From assembly GCF_004010055.1 (NCBI RefSeq), contig NZ_RQVT01000056.1, positions 1 to 64,000 of the forward strand: a DNA stretch of 64,000 nt. Reading direction: 5' to 3'. A program made the translations under genes and the position numbers. The notes beneath the pieces were generated by a model. It made no database searches, had not been told where the DNA came from, and worked only from the letters and a program-made list of their open reading frames with translations. This DNA is from Psychroflexus aestuariivivens (GTDB lineage Bacteria > Bacteroidota > Bacteroidia > Flavobacteriales > Flavobacteriaceae). Shown in pieces: positions 17,232-25,624 of the stretch (its first letter is position 1; every line of letters starts with the position of its first letter).

Positions 17232-17411
17232 ACACTGCCTGTATTAGTCGTTACCTTTTTGATAAACTCAACACTTAACTATTAAAAAGGGTGAGTTTCA
17301 GTTGCTAAAGCAAGCCGCCACTTTTGTGAAGCGGATCCTTGATCAGCTGAGTAGCCCTAAACCTGTTTTTACGGAGTTTTATACAAAACGACACTAATAC
17401 AGGCTTTTTTA
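17232..17411 (+). ncRNA. ssrS: Probable 6S RNA (6S-Flavo type)
   Basis: A 180-nt non-coding, GC-richer stretch lies between zapA and rny. Its ends pair: 17237-17248 (GCCTGTATTAGT) is perfectly complementary to 17393-17404, extended by a CG/CG pair across a 2-nt bulge. The closing stem is followed at once by six T residues (17405-17410), so it carries its own terminator. Inside are further helices, such as AAACTCA with TGAGTTT and a CCGC/GCGG hairpin near 17310-17333, giving a rod with a central open region as in 6S RNA. 6S RNA binds and sequesters the housekeeping RNA polymerase. The zapA-ssrS order is also found in enterobacteria. I recognise this by context and fold, not by alignment. Confidence 0.75.
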
Positions 17412-17424
17412 TTATATATAAATT

Positions 17425-18987
17425 ATGGAAATAGCAATTACAATAATAGCAGCAATAGTAGGATTGGTCATCGGTTTTTTAATTTCAAAAAATCTAGACA
17501 AAAAGAGTGCAAAAGGCACGCTGAAATCTGCAGAAAAAGAAGCTGAAAAAATCATCCGAGAGGCTGAAAAAGAAGGCGAAAGCGTCAAAAAAGACAAAAT
17601 ATTACAAGCCAAAGAGAAATTTATCGAGCTCAAATCTGAGCACGAAAAAGTTATTATGTCTCGTGACAAAAAAATCAGCGATGCTGAAAAACGCACTAAA
17701 GACAAGGAGTCTCAAGTCTCAAGCGAATTGGCAAAAAATAAAAAAATGAATGCTGATCTTGAGGAAAAACTGAAAGATTACAATTACAGAACAGAATATC
17801 TTGAAAAACGACAAGAAGAAATCGACAAGATTCTTCAGCGTAAGATCAATCAACTGGAAGTTATCAGCGGCTTGAGTGCCGACGATGCCAAAGCGCAACT
17901 CATGGAATCGCTTAAGGAAACTGCTAAAGCGGAAGCCATGCAAATGATTCAAGACACAGTTGAAGAAGCCAAAATGACGGCCCAACAAGAAGCCAAGAAA
18001 ATTGTCATCAACACTATTCAACGTGTTGGTACAGAAGAAGCTGTCGACAATTGCGTATCTGTTTTCAACTTAGAAAGTGACGATGTAAAAGGACGAATAA
18101 TTGGTCGTGAAGGTCGAAATATTCGCGCTATAGAAGCTGCGACTGGTGTAGAAATTATTGTGGATGATACGCCTGAAGCTATTATTTTATCTTGCTTCGA
18201 TTCTATCCGAAGAGAAGTGGCTAGATTATCCCTTCACAGATTGGTGACCGATGGTAGAATTCACCCAGCTAGAATTGAAGAAGTCGTCAAGAAAACAAGA
18301 AAATCGATTGATGAAGAAATTATCGATATCGGAAAACGTACAATTATTGATTTAGGAATTCACGGGTTACATCCGGAATTGGTCAAAATGGTTGGACGTA
18401 TGAAATACCGTTCTTCTTATGGACAAAATCTTTTACAGCACTCGAGAGAAGTTGCCAAACTTTGTGGCATTATGGCTTCAGAATTAGGATTGAATCCTAA
18501 ACTTGCCAAGCGTGCTGGATTATTGCATGATATCGGAAAAGTGCCAGAAACTGAAACAGAACTGCCGCATGCAATACTAGGTATGCAGTGGGCTGAAAAA
18601 TATGGCGAAAAGGACGAGGTTTGTAACGCAATTGGTGCTCACCACGACGAAGTAGAAATGACTTCACTCCTATCTCCAATTGTTCAAGTTTGTGATGCCA
18701 TTAGTGGTGCAAGACCTGGTGCAAGACGCCAAGTTTTAGATTCTTATGTTAAACGACTAAAAGATTTGGAAGACATTGCGTTTGGATTTGGTGGTGTGAA
18801 AAAAGCTTACGCTATTCAAGCTGGACGTGAATTGAGAGTAATCGTTGAAAGTGAAAAAGTTACAGACGAAAAGGCGTCTTCGCTTTCTTTCGAGATTTCG
18901 CAGAAGATTCAAACTGACATGACATATCCAGGTCAAGTAAAAGTGACCGTCATACGTGAGACACGTGCTATAAATATTGCCAAGTAA
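17425..18987 (+). CDS. rny: Ribonuclease Y
   Basis: 520 residues, the usual size. An N-terminal membrane anchor (residues 2-21) is followed by a long charged coiled coil (about 28-195). A KH RNA-binding domain has its GxxG loop in IIGREGRN (225-232), and an HD domain has LLHDIGK with His368/Asp369 and AHHDEVE further on. RNase Y is a membrane-bound endoribonuclease that starts mRNA decay. It follows the 6S RNA terminator by 14 bp, so it either has its own promoter inside the RNA region or depends on readthrough. Confidence 0.97.
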   Translation: MEIAITIIAAIVGLVIGFLISKNLDKKSAKGTLKSAEKEAEKIIREAEKEGESVKKDKILQAKEKFIELKSEHEKVIMSRDKKISDAEKRTKDKESQVSSELAKNKKMNADLEEKLKDYNYRTEYLEKRQEEIDKILQRKINQLEVISGLSADDAKAQLMESLKETAKAEAMQMIQDTVEEAKMTAQQEAKKIVINTIQRVGTEEAVDNCVSVFNLESDDVKGRIIGREGRNIRAIEAATGVEIIVDDTPEAIILSCFDSIRREVARLSLHRLVTDGRIHPARIEEVVKKTRKSIDEEIIDIGKRTIIDLGIHGLHPELVKMVGRMKYRSSYGQNLLQHSREVAKLCGIMASELGLNPKLAKRAGLLHDIGKVPETETELPHAILGMQWAEKYGEKDEVCNAIGAHHDEVEMTSLLSPIVQVCDAISGARPGARRQVLDSYVKRLKDLEDIAFGFGGVKKAYAIQAGRELRVIVESEKVTDEKASSLSFEISQKIQTDMTYPGQVKVTVIRETRAINIAK

Positions 18988-19010
18988 ATTTATTCAGATA
19001 TTTTAAATAA

Positions 19011-19042
19011 AAAAAGCTGTTTCAATTTGAAACAGCTTTTTT
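19011..19042. terminator. Bidirectional terminator between rny and ndk
   Basis: A stem of 13 bp (19011-19023 with 19029-19041), a 5-nt loop, A run on the left and T run on the right. It serves both convergent genes. Confidence 0.85.
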
Positions 19043-19065
19043 GTTATCTTTTACTGAAGTAAAAT

Positions 19066-19485
19066 TTAGAATTGCTCTCTTCCAGAAAAGTGAAAATTTC
19101 CTTCAATTTTAGCATTCTCATCAGAATCACTACCATGGATAGCGTTTTCACTAATTGAGGTTGCAAATTTCTTACGGATCGTACCTTCAGCAGCTTCTTC
19201 TGGATTGGTCGCGCCAATTAAAGTTCTGAAATCATCTACAGCATTTTCTTTTTCAAGAATTGCTGCCACAATTGGTCCGCTTGTCATATAGTCAACAAGT
19301 TCCCCATAAAAAGGACGTTCCTTATGAACTTCATAAAAAGTTTTTGCGTCGTTTTCGGTCATTTGTGTCATTTTCATCGCCACAATTTTGAAACCTGAGC
19401 CTGTAATTTGATTCAAGATTTCACCGATGTAACCCTTAGCCAATGCATCAGGTTTCAGCATAGTAAATGTTCTATTGCTTGCCAT
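19066..19485 (-). CDS. ndk: Nucleoside-diphosphate kinase
   Basis: 139 residues, standard length. It transfers the gamma phosphate between nucleotides through a phosphohistidine. The active-site block NAIHGSDS (His117) and the N-terminal [19 protein letters not shown] are diagnostic, together with [16 protein letters not shown] -7 element (TACTTTTG on the minus strand, 19515-19508) lies 22 bp upstream. It is a single gene converging on rny. Confidence 0.98.
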   Translation of the reverse strand: MASNRTFTMLKPDALAKGYIGEILNQITGSGFKIVAMKMTQMTENDAKTFYEVHKERPFYGELVDYMTSGPIVAAILEKENAVDDFRTLIGATNPEEAAEGTIRKKFATSISENAIHGSDSDENAKIEGNFHFSGREQF

Positions 19486-19507
19486 TGTATTTGATTTAAT
19501 TTTTGTG

Positions 19508-19515
19508 CAAAAGTA
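19508..19515 (-). promoter_or_regulatory. -7 promoter element of ndk (TACTTTTG on minus strand)
   Basis: Exact TAnnTTTG match 22 bp upstream of the ndk ATG. No TTG at the standard -33 spacing is visible. Confidence 0.45.
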
Positions 19516-19642
19516 AGCATTTCAAAAGAATAAGTAGCCATTCGCACTTGAAGTTGAAATTTATATCTAAAATTTTTCAGAATAAAATCTTATAAATTGA
19601 ATAAACCCAAACTTGTACTGCAATTGCTTTCACTAGAATTTG

Positions 19643-19650
19643 TACATTTG
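19643..19650 (+). promoter_or_regulatory. -7 promoter element of the nrnA-gldI unit (TACATTTG)
   Basis: Exact TAnnTTTG match with a TTG 16 bp further upstream (19624-19626), slightly short spacing. The ATG at 19657 follows only 6 bp after the element, so the mRNA would be leaderless or nearly so. It excludes the longer in-frame start at 19597. Confidence 0.5.
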
Positions 19651-19656
19651 AGAATT

Positions 19657-20670
19657 ATGAAAAAAATCGAATTAAACGGAATACAAGACAGCTTAAAATC
19701 CGCAAAAAATATTTGTATTATTGGTCATAAAAACCCAGATGGAGACGCTTTGGGTTCTACTTTAGCCTTGTCGCATTTATTGGCAAAACAAGGTAAAAAT
19801 ACTGTAGTCATAATGCCAAATTCCTATCCTGATTTTCTAAATTGGATGCCTGGAAACGATCAGATTTTGATCTACGATAAAGATGCTGAAAAGTGCGAAG
19901 AAAATTTATCTGGAGCTGATTTAATTTTCACCCTCGATTTCAATCATCTAGACAGAACAGGTCGGCTTGGTGATTTTTTGAAAACATTGGATAAAACTTT
20001 TGTGATGATAGATCATCATCAGTCGCCAGACGATTATGCAAAATTTCAGTTAGTAGACACAATGGTGGGTTCAACTTGCGAATTGATTTATGATTTTATC
20101 GAAGTTTTAGATCAGAAACAAAGCTTAGATCAAGATATTTCTACCTGCCTTTATACTGGAATTATGACAGACTCAGGTTCTTTCAGATTTCCATTGACTT
20201 CAAGTAAAACGCATAGAATCATTGCAGATTTGATTGATCATGGCGCAAATAACAGCAAAATACATCGTGATACTTTCGACAACAACTCCTATAGTAGACT
20301 TCAACTTTTAGGCCGAGCTTTGCAAAATCTAAAAGTCATAGAAGCACTGAACACTGCATATATTTCACTTTCTCAGGCAGATTTGGATGAATTTAATTTC
20401 AAAAAAGGAGACACCGAGGGTTTTGTAAATTATGGATTATCCTTAAAAGGTATAAAATTTGCTGTGATTTTCATTGAAAGTAAGCAAGAGAATATTATTA
20501 AAATTTCGTTTCGTTCTAAAGGCGATTTTGATGTGAACACTTTTGCAAGAAAACATTATGATGGTGGCGGTCATAAAAATGCTGCAGGTGGTAAAAGCAA
20601 CCTTGCATTAGACGAAACTTTAATTAAATTTGAAGAAATTATTCAGCAATACAAGAGCGATTTATTATGA
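19657..20670 (+). CDS. nrnA: DHH/DHHA1 phosphoesterase, NrnA-type oligoribonuclease / pAp phosphatase
   Basis: 337 residues from the ATG at 19657; an upstream in-frame start at 19597 would lie before the promoter element. The N-terminal DHH domain has GHKNPDGDALGS (23-34), LDFNHLDR and the DHH triad at 119-121 (IDHHQSPDDY). The C-terminal DHHA1 domain ends with the GGGHKNAAGG motif. NrnA degrades short oligoribonucleotides to mononucleotides and dephosphorylates 3',5'-pAp. The last codon overlaps the gldI start by 4 bp (ATGA), so the two are translationally coupled. Confidence 0.93.
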   Translation: MKKIELNGIQDSLKSAKNICIIGHKNPDGDALGSTLALSHLLAKQGKNTVVIMPNSYPDFLNWMPGNDQILIYDKDAEKCEENLSGADLIFTLDFNHLDRTGRLGDFLKTLDKTFVMIDHHQSPDDYAKFQLVDTMVGSTCELIYDFIEVLDQKQSLDQDISTCLYTGIMTDSGSFRFPLTSSKTHRIIADLIDHGANNSKIHRDTFDNNSYSRLQLLGRALQNLKVIEALNTAYISLSQADLDEFNFKKGDTEGFVNYGLSLKGIKFAVIFIESKQENIIKISFRSKGDFDVNTFARKHYDGGGHKNAAGGKSNLALDETLIKFEEIIQQYKSDLL

Positions 20671-21209
20671 TAAAAAATTTAATGCTGATTTTGGGTTTGC
20701 TTACAGTTTGTTTTGCCTGCAAAACACCTGAAGCAAGAAAACCGATTTCAAAATCTACAAAAAGTTATACTTCATCTTCACTTAAGATGAATCAAGCAAT
20801 CTTAGAAAAAGAGGAAAATAAAATTCAAAAGATTATAGCTTCAGACACAACAAACACCTACATCACTTCGAATTCTGGTTTTTGGTATTATTATAAAGTA
20901 AAAAAAGAAAATGATAGTATCACGCCAAAATTCGGTGACGAAGTTGAATTCAACTATAATTTATTGAGTTTAGAAGGTGATACAATTTACTCAAGGAAAG
21001 AAATTGGTGAGCGTGCTTATTTAATTGACCAAGAAGAAATTTTCACTGGATTGAGAAAAGGACTAAAATTGATGAAAGAAGGTGAAACTGTCACATTTTT
21101 GTTTCCATCTCACCACGCTTATGGATATTATGGTGATAATGACAAAATAGGTTCGCACGTTCCTTTGAAATCTACTGTAACTTTAAATGAAATAAAAATC
21201 AAAAACTAA
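20667..21209 (+). CDS. gldI: Gliding-motility-associated peptidyl-prolyl isomerase lipoprotein GldI
   Basis: 180 residues. The lipoprotein signal (LLTVCFAC, lipidated Cys18) is followed by a helical linker rich in Lys/Ser and then an FKBP-type domain (about 85-180: PKFGDEVEFNYNLLS, FTGLRKGLKLMKEGETVTFLFPSHHAYGYYG). GldI is required for gliding in Flavobacterium johnsoniae and is thought to help fold secretion or gliding proteins in the periplasm. The order nrnA-like gene, gldI, PPIase gene is common in flavobacteria. Start overlaps nrnA by 4 bp. Confidence 0.88.
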   Translation: MIKNLMLILGLLTVCFACKTPEARKPISKSTKSYTSSSLKMNQAILEKEENKIQKIIASDTTNTYITSNSGFWYYYKVKKENDSITPKFGDEVEFNYNLLSLEGDTIYSRKEIGERAYLIDQEEIFTGLRKGLKLMKEGETVTFLFPSHHAYGYYGDNDKIGSHVPLKSTVTLNEIKIKN

Positions 21210-21215
21210 ATTAAA

Positions 21216-22259
21216 ATGAAAAAAGTGAATATTTACTTAGCTGCCATTATAGCTATGATTACAATTAGTTGTCAAGACAAATATCCTGATCTCGAAGACG
21301 GAATGTACGCTGAATTCCAAACCAACATGGGAACTTTTGTCACCGAATTACATTTTCAGGAGACTCCGATGACTGTCGGAAATTTTGTTGCATTAGCTGA
21401 AGGTAAACATCCAAAAGTTGATGAGGAATACAAAGGTCAACCTTTTTATGATGGTTTGATTTTTCACCGCGTTATCGATGGATTTATGATCCAAGGTGGG
21501 GATCCTAAAGGAAATGGTCAAGGCGGACCTGGTTATAAATTTCCAGACGAATTTGACCCTGAAGTAACACATAAAAAAGGTGTTTTATCAATGGCAAACT
21601 CAGGTCCAAACACCAATGGAAGTCAGTTTTTCATCACTTTAGCACCAACACCACATCTTAACAACAAGCACTCTGTATTTGGCGAATTAGTTGTAGGTGA
21701 AGATGTTGTTAGCAAAATCGGTAAAGTAGAAACTAAAAAACCTGGAGACAAACCTATTGAAAAAGTAATTATTGAAAAGCTAAACATCATCAGAAAAGGC
21801 AGTGATGCAAAAGGATTTGACGCTGTAGCCGCTTTTGAAAAGGGATTGGAAGATCATGTAACTAAAATGGCTGAAGAAGAAGCAAAAAGACAAGCTGAAA
21901 TGGATAAACTTACCGAAGGATTTACAGAAACTGAATCTGGATTATTTTATAAAATAGAGGAAGAAAACCCTTCTGGCAAGTCACCAAAACCTAGACAAAA
22001 AGTCAAAGTTCATTATGAAGGATATTTAATGAATGGTAAGAAATTCGATTCTTCAAGAGACCGAGGTAAGCCAATTGAGTTTACAGTTGGAGTTGGCCAA
22101 GTTATTCCAGGTTGGGATGAAGGATTGCAAAAGTTGAAAACAGGTGAAAAAGCCCGTTTTATAATTCCATCAAACCTAGCTTATGGTGCGAGAAGCACAG
22201 GACCAATTCCACCAAATTCAACATTAATTTTTGATTTGGAACTCATCAGTATAGAATAG
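21216..22259 (+). CDS. Cyclophilin-FKBP dual peptidyl-prolyl isomerase lipoprotein
   Basis: 347 residues. The lipoprotein signal (AMITISC, Cys19) is followed by a cyclophilin domain at about 28-200 (YDGLIFHRVIDGFMIQGGD, GPNTNGSQFFITLAPTPHLNNKHSVFG). A charged helical linker (EKGLEDHVTKMAEEEAKRQ) then leads to an FKBP domain at about 245-347 (VKVHYEGYLMNGKKFDSS, QVIPGWDEGL, FIIPSNLAYG). Both isomerase domains keep their key motifs. It is a periplasmic folding factor, 6 bp downstream of gldI, so the unit encodes three PPIase domains on two lipoproteins. Confidence 0.93.
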   Translation: MKKVNIYLAAIIAMITISCQDKYPDLEDGMYAEFQTNMGTFVTELHFQETPMTVGNFVALAEGKHPKVDEEYKGQPFYDGLIFHRVIDGFMIQGGDPKGNGQGGPGYKFPDEFDPEVTHKKGVLSMANSGPNTNGSQFFITLAPTPHLNNKHSVFGELVVGEDVVSKIGKVETKKPGDKPIEKVIIEKLNIIRKGSDAKGFDAVAAFEKGLEDHVTKMAEEEAKRQAEMDKLTEGFTETESGLFYKIEEENPSGKSPKPRQKVKVHYEGYLMNGKKFDSSRDRGKPIEFTVGVGQVIPGWDEGLQKLKTGEKARFIIPSNLAYGARSTGPIPPNSTLIFDLELISIE

Positions 22260-22283
22260 AGTAAATTAAATATTATAAATAAT

Positions 22284-22317
22284 AAAGCCCGCAACTTTTG
22301 CAAGTTGCGGGCTTTTT
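22284..22317. terminator. Terminator after the nrnA-gldI-PPIase unit
   Basis: A GC-rich 14-bp perfect stem (22284-22297 with 22302-22315), a 4-nt loop and a T run to 22317. The minus-strand csbD gene ends 23 bp away and may use it from the other side. Confidence 0.88.
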
Positions 22318-22339
22318 CTAGCTTAGTGGAACGCTAGAA

Positions 22340-22531
22340 CTATTTTAAATCTTTAATTTCTTTTTCTAATTCTTCTTTGGTTTTACCGGTTTTTTCTTGA
22401 AGCTTACCTAACATTTCATCGAATTTGCCTTCTGAATATTGCAAATCGTCTTCTGAAATTTTTTCAGCATATTTCTGCTTCAACTTTCCTTTAACTTGGT
22501 TAAATTTGCCTTCTAATTCTGTAGTGTTCAT
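22340..22531 (-). CDS. CsbD-family stress protein
   Basis: 63 residues, predicted all-helical and rich in Lys/Glu. It has the repeated family pattern LEGKFNQVKGKLKQKY and EGKFDEMLGKLQEKTGK (CsbD/YjbJ). These small soluble proteins are abundant in stationary phase or under general stress; their molecular role is unknown. It is a single gene between two plus-strand units. Confidence 0.85.
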   Translation of the reverse strand: MNTTELEGKFNQVKGKLKQKYAEKISEDDLQYSEGKFDEMLGKLQEKTGKTKEELEKEIKDLK

Positions 22532-22545
22532 AATTATAGTTTTTA

Positions 22546-22577
22546 TTGATTTACCTCGAATATAACAAATACTGTTG
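22546..22577 (+). promoter_or_regulatory. Candidate promoter of the phytase-like lipoprotein gene
   Basis: TTG (22546-22548), 21-bp spacer, TACTGTTG (22570-22577): one mismatch to TAnnTTTG. An in-frame TTG at 22575 lies inside the element. The preferred ATG at 22584 follows 6 bp later. Confidence 0.45.
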
Positions 22578-22583
22578 TTTTTT

Positions 22584-23717
22584 ATGTTAAATATTACTTA
22601 TAATAGCAATAAAATCACATATTTAAAGCTATTAATTCTCCTATTAACTATATGCAGTTGTCAAACTACAAAATTTGCTACTGATGAATCAAAGCGTTTT
22701 TCCGTAAAATTTCTAGATGAATATATAGTTAATAAAGACTTTCAATTTCAAAATGCAGAATATGGCGGAATTTCTGGAGTAGATTTTAGAAATGATAAAA
22801 ATATTGTATTGGTAAATGATTCTCCAGTAAATCCAATTATATACGAGGCTGAATTCATAATCGATAATTTAAAAATCGATAAATTAGTTTTTAAAAACAC
22901 AATTCAACTGAATGATATAGAAAGCGATTTCTACACCAAAGAAAGTCTAGATATGGAATCCATTCGTTATTTTCAAGATGGGTTTTTAATTTCTACAGAA
23001 GGAAATATTACCAAAGAAAAGTCACCGCAAATTTTTAAAACTTCATTAGCAGGAGAATTTGAAAAAAAATATAACTTACCAGAATATTTCCAAACTGGGG
23101 GCGAGAATAAACCTAGACATAACGGTGTTTTTGAAGGTTTGAGTGTCGATAAGAGTTCCAAAGGATTTTGGTTTGCTAACGAACTTCCTTTAGCCAAGGA
23201 CGGACCAAAACCGAAACTAATAAACACCAATTCACCGATTAGGCTTAGTTACTTTGACTTGAAAACTGAACAAGTTACAAAGCAATTCGCCATGGATTTA
23301 GACAGAGTTACAAAAATCCCACTTTTACCGTTTTACCTCAATGGATTAACAGAGATTTTAGCAATTGATGAGCATCGATTATTGATTCTGGAACGCGCGT
23401 ATTCCGCAGGTCACAAAAGCAAAGGCAACAATGTGAAATTATTTTTGGTCGATGTTTCCAAAGCCACTGACACGAAATCAATCTCAGAATTGAAATCACA
23501 AAAAAATGAGATTTCCTATGCTGAGAAGACTTTAGTTTTTGATTTTAAATCCATAAAAAATAAATTAACAAATGGAATTATAGATAATATTGAAGGTCTG
23601 TGCTTTGGTCCAAAACTTCCTAATGGCAATTCAACATTAATCTTGATTTCTGACAATAATTTCAATAGATTTGGCAAACAATTGAACCAAATCATTTTAC
23701 TTGAAATAAAACTATAA
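22584..23717 (+). CDS. Phytase-like (esterase-like activity of phytase) lipoprotein
   Basis: 377 residues from the ATG at 22584. The signal peptide ends in a lipobox (LLTICSC, lipidated Cys24 or Cys26). The mature part has the six-bladed beta-propeller pattern of the phytase-like family: YGGISGVDF, LDMESIRYFQDGFLISTEG, NGVFEGLSVD, GFWFANELPL, NGLTEILAIDEHRLLILERAYSAG, and DNIEGLCFGP. This family may bind Ca2+ and act on phosphoester or ester substrates; the actual substrate is unknown. The histidine-phosphatase lipoprotein gene follows after 3 bp, so a paired role in extracytoplasmic phosphate release is a fair guess. Confidence 0.85.
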   Translation: MLNITYNSNKITYLKLLILLLTICSCQTTKFATDESKRFSVKFLDEYIVNKDFQFQNAEYGGISGVDFRNDKNIVLVNDSPVNPIIYEAEFIIDNLKIDKLVFKNTIQLNDIESDFYTKESLDMESIRYFQDGFLISTEGNITKEKSPQIFKTSLAGEFEKKYNLPEYFQTGGENKPRHNGVFEGLSVDKSSKGFWFANELPLAKDGPKPKLINTNSPIRLSYFDLKTEQVTKQFAMDLDRVTKIPLLPFYLNGLTEILAIDEHRLLILERAYSAGHKSKGNNVKLFLVDVSKATDTKSISELKSQKNEISYAEKTLVFDFKSIKNKLTNGIIDNIEGLCFGPKLPNGNSTLILISDNNFNRFGKQLNQIILLEIKL

Positions 23718-23720
23718 TTC

Positions 23721-24311
23721 ATGAAACAAATTTTGATACTCAGCATTTTAAGCCTCTTCATTATGTCTTGCAAAAGTGATAAAAACAACGATAAAGAAAT
23801 TTCAAATTTTCAGTTCGATATTCCAGATTCTGAAACTGAAACACCAAAGTCAACCTTATATTATTTCGTCAGACATGCCGAAAAAGACACCTCCGATCCT
23901 AAAAACGACGATCCAGAATTGACAGACAAAGGATTGGAGCGCGCCGCTTTTATTTCAGAATTTTTCAAAAAGAAAAATTTAGATGCTTTGTATGCCACAA
24001 GTTACAAACGGAATTTGCAAACAATTATACCAACTGCGCATTACTACCGCTCTCGCATAGAAGATTTTGATCCCAATGCGGACACTTTATTTACCAAAGA
24101 ATTTTGGAAAAATACTTATGGAAAAAATGTTTTGATTGTTGGCCACAGCAATACCAACCCAAGATTCGTCAATGAAATTTTGCAATCAAAAAAGTATGAA
24201 AATTTAGATGAAGACAATTACAACACCATTTTCCAAGTTGAAATTACCAAAGATTTGAAAGTTAAAGATTCAGTCTTTCAGCTTAAAATGAATGGTGAAA
24301 CTATGGAATAG
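23721..24311 (+). CDS. Histidine phosphatase superfamily lipoprotein
   Basis: 196 residues with a lipoprotein signal (LFIMSC, Cys17). The phosphatase core has the catalytic RHAEK (Arg51, His52), the conserved LTDKGLERA, YATSYKRNLQT and a second catalytic-site His142 in VGHSNTNP. The small size matches the SixA-like branch without a large insertion. It is export-anchored, so it works on extracytoplasmic phosphoesters. It follows the phytase-like gene by 3 bp and is probably in the same transcript. Confidence 0.87.
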   Translation: MKQILILSILSLFIMSCKSDKNNDKEISNFQFDIPDSETETPKSTLYYFVRHAEKDTSDPKNDDPELTDKGLERAAFISEFFKKKNLDALYATSYKRNLQTIIPTAHYYRSRIEDFDPNADTLFTKEFWKNTYGKNVLIVGHSNTNPRFVNEILQSKKYENLDEDNYNTIFQVEITKDLKVKDSVFQLKMNGETME

Positions 24312-24313
24312 CT

Positions 24314-25066
24314 TCATTCACAATCCAATTTTTTAGGTTTCAATTGAATATTCTCGTTTTCAATTTTTGAAAGCAATTCTAACTCATCATTTTTATAGTG
24401 TTTACTTAATTCTGAAAGTTTTGCTGTATCAGATTTTGGCTTGTAATTTTCGTAATCCTGAAATTTTACGCCGTCGATTTCTCTAGGATTGATGGCTTTT
24501 CTGAATCGCAAACCGCCGCCATTTGTCATAAATGAATACGCCAAATAATCCATAGAAAAGGTTTCATTTTCGAACCAATATTGAAAAACATCTTGAAAAT
24601 CTTCACCGCCGTCTTTTTCGTCGAAAGTAATTTGTATTTTATAGTAAATTTTGTTTTCGATTGTATCTTTGCCTATATACTTTTTATTCACCGCTTGATC
24701 TTGAAGCCTAAGTGGCAATTGCATAAAATAATGTACCGAATTTAATGACTCTTTGTATTTAAAAGCTGTAGAATCAGCCAATTCTACGATTGAATCGTTT
24801 CGATAACGCGTCAATTTTCCATTTTTCAAAACATCTTTTACTTTAGATTCGTGTTGAATTCTAGAAAGTGTAAAACCATTACAATTTGGCACAGATTTAT
24901 AGTGATAATCGCGAAAATCAAATTCCAATTCATGTGAATTCAATTTCTGTTTTCCTGAATATTCAATCGCCTTTTCGACAATAATTTCAGAAAGCTTGTT
25001 TTCGATTTCTTCTGAATCTGAACAAGAGAGTAATAAAAAAATACTAAAAGCCGCAAAATATTTCAT
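24314..25066 (-). CDS. DUF6503-like lipoprotein
   Basis: About 250 residues. The signal MKYFAAFSIFLLLSC has lipidated Cys15. An additional ATG two codons upstream (25072) cannot be excluded. The mature part shows the pattern I associate with DUF6503: an early AIEYSGKQKLNS, then a LEFDFRDYHY strand, a YFMQLPLRLQD block, and a C-terminal GVKFQDYENY segment. Proteins of this type are secreted LolA/LppX-like folds of unknown role in Bacteroidota. The stop codon is 2 bp from that of the convergent histidine phosphatase gene, leaving no room for a separate terminator. Confidence 0.65.
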   Translation of the reverse strand: MKYFAAFSIFLLLSCSDSEEIENKLSEIIVEKAIEYSGKQKLNSHELEFDFRDYHYKSVPNCNGFTLSRIQHESKVKDVLKNGKLTRYRNDSIVELADSTAFKYKESLNSVHYFMQLPLRLQDQAVNKKYIGKDTIENKIYYKIQITFDEKDGGEDFQDVFQYWFENETFSMDYLAYSFMTNGGGLRFRKAINPREIDGVKFQDYENYKPKSDTAKLSELSKHYKNDELELLSKIENENIQLKPKKLDCE

Positions 25067-25124
25067 TATCATGGAATTTGGTTATAAACTTGGTCGTTAG
25101 ATTTAGATTTACCTTTCAAAATCT

Positions 25125-25132
25125 TATTTTTG
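25125..25132 (+). promoter_or_regulatory. -7 promoter element of smpB (TATTTTTG)
   Basis: Exact TAnnTTTG match. An in-frame TTG at 25130 lies inside it, which rules out the longer smpB reading frame and supports the ATG at 25151. Confidence 0.55.
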
Positions 25133-25150
25133 GCTAAATTAAAAAGAATA

Positions 25151-25615
25151 ATGACAAAGAATAAAATCAATATAAAAAACAAAAAAGCCAGATTTCAATA
25201 TGAAATCTTGGATAAATTCACTGCAGGTATTGTTTTAGCCGGTACCGAAATAAAATCGATTCGGGAAGGCAAAGCAACGATTACAGAAAGCTTTTGTGAA
25301 TTTAATGAAAAAGGTGAACTTTTCGTTATTAATATGCATGTTCAAGAATATTCTCATGCCACGCATTTCAATCACGATCCCAAAAGTGCCAGAAAATTAC
25401 TTCTTAATAAACAAGAATTGCGCAAACTACACAAAGAAGTTAAAAATTCTGGACTAACTATTATTCCGCTACGAATGTTCCTTAACGACCGTGGTTTTGC
25501 AAAAATGCAAATTGCTTTGTGTAAAGGTAAAAAACTCCATGACAAACGTGAAACCATCAAAGACCGCGACGCCAAACGAAAATTAGGACGCATTAATAAA
25601 ACGTACAATACCTAA
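25151..25615 (+). CDS. smpB: SsrA-binding protein SmpB
   Basis: 154 residues from the ATG at 25151 (NKKARFQYEILDKFTAGIVLAGTEIKSIREGKATITESFCEF). SmpB binds tmRNA and brings it to stalled ribosomes. The OB-fold blocks (RKLLLNKQELRKL, PLRMFLNDRGFAKMQIALCKGKKLHDKRE) and the basic tail that enters the decoding centre (DRDAKRKLGRIN) are present. The tmRNA gene itself is not in the window. A DUF5686 protein gene follows after 9 bp. Confidence 0.96.
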   Translation: MTKNKINIKNKKARFQYEILDKFTAGIVLAGTEIKSIREGKATITESFCEFNEKGELFVINMHVQEYSHATHFNHDPKSARKLLLNKQELRKLHKEVKNSGLTIIPLRMFLNDRGFAKMQIALCKGKKLHDKRETIKDRDAKRKLGRINKTYNT

Positions 25616-25624
25616 AATTTACTT

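Noticed and set aside
17214-17424. A tmRNA gene for the structured stretch before rny, suggested by the closing stem.
   Set aside because: It is too short (about 180 nt), has no tRNA-like acceptor end with CCA and no tag reading frame.
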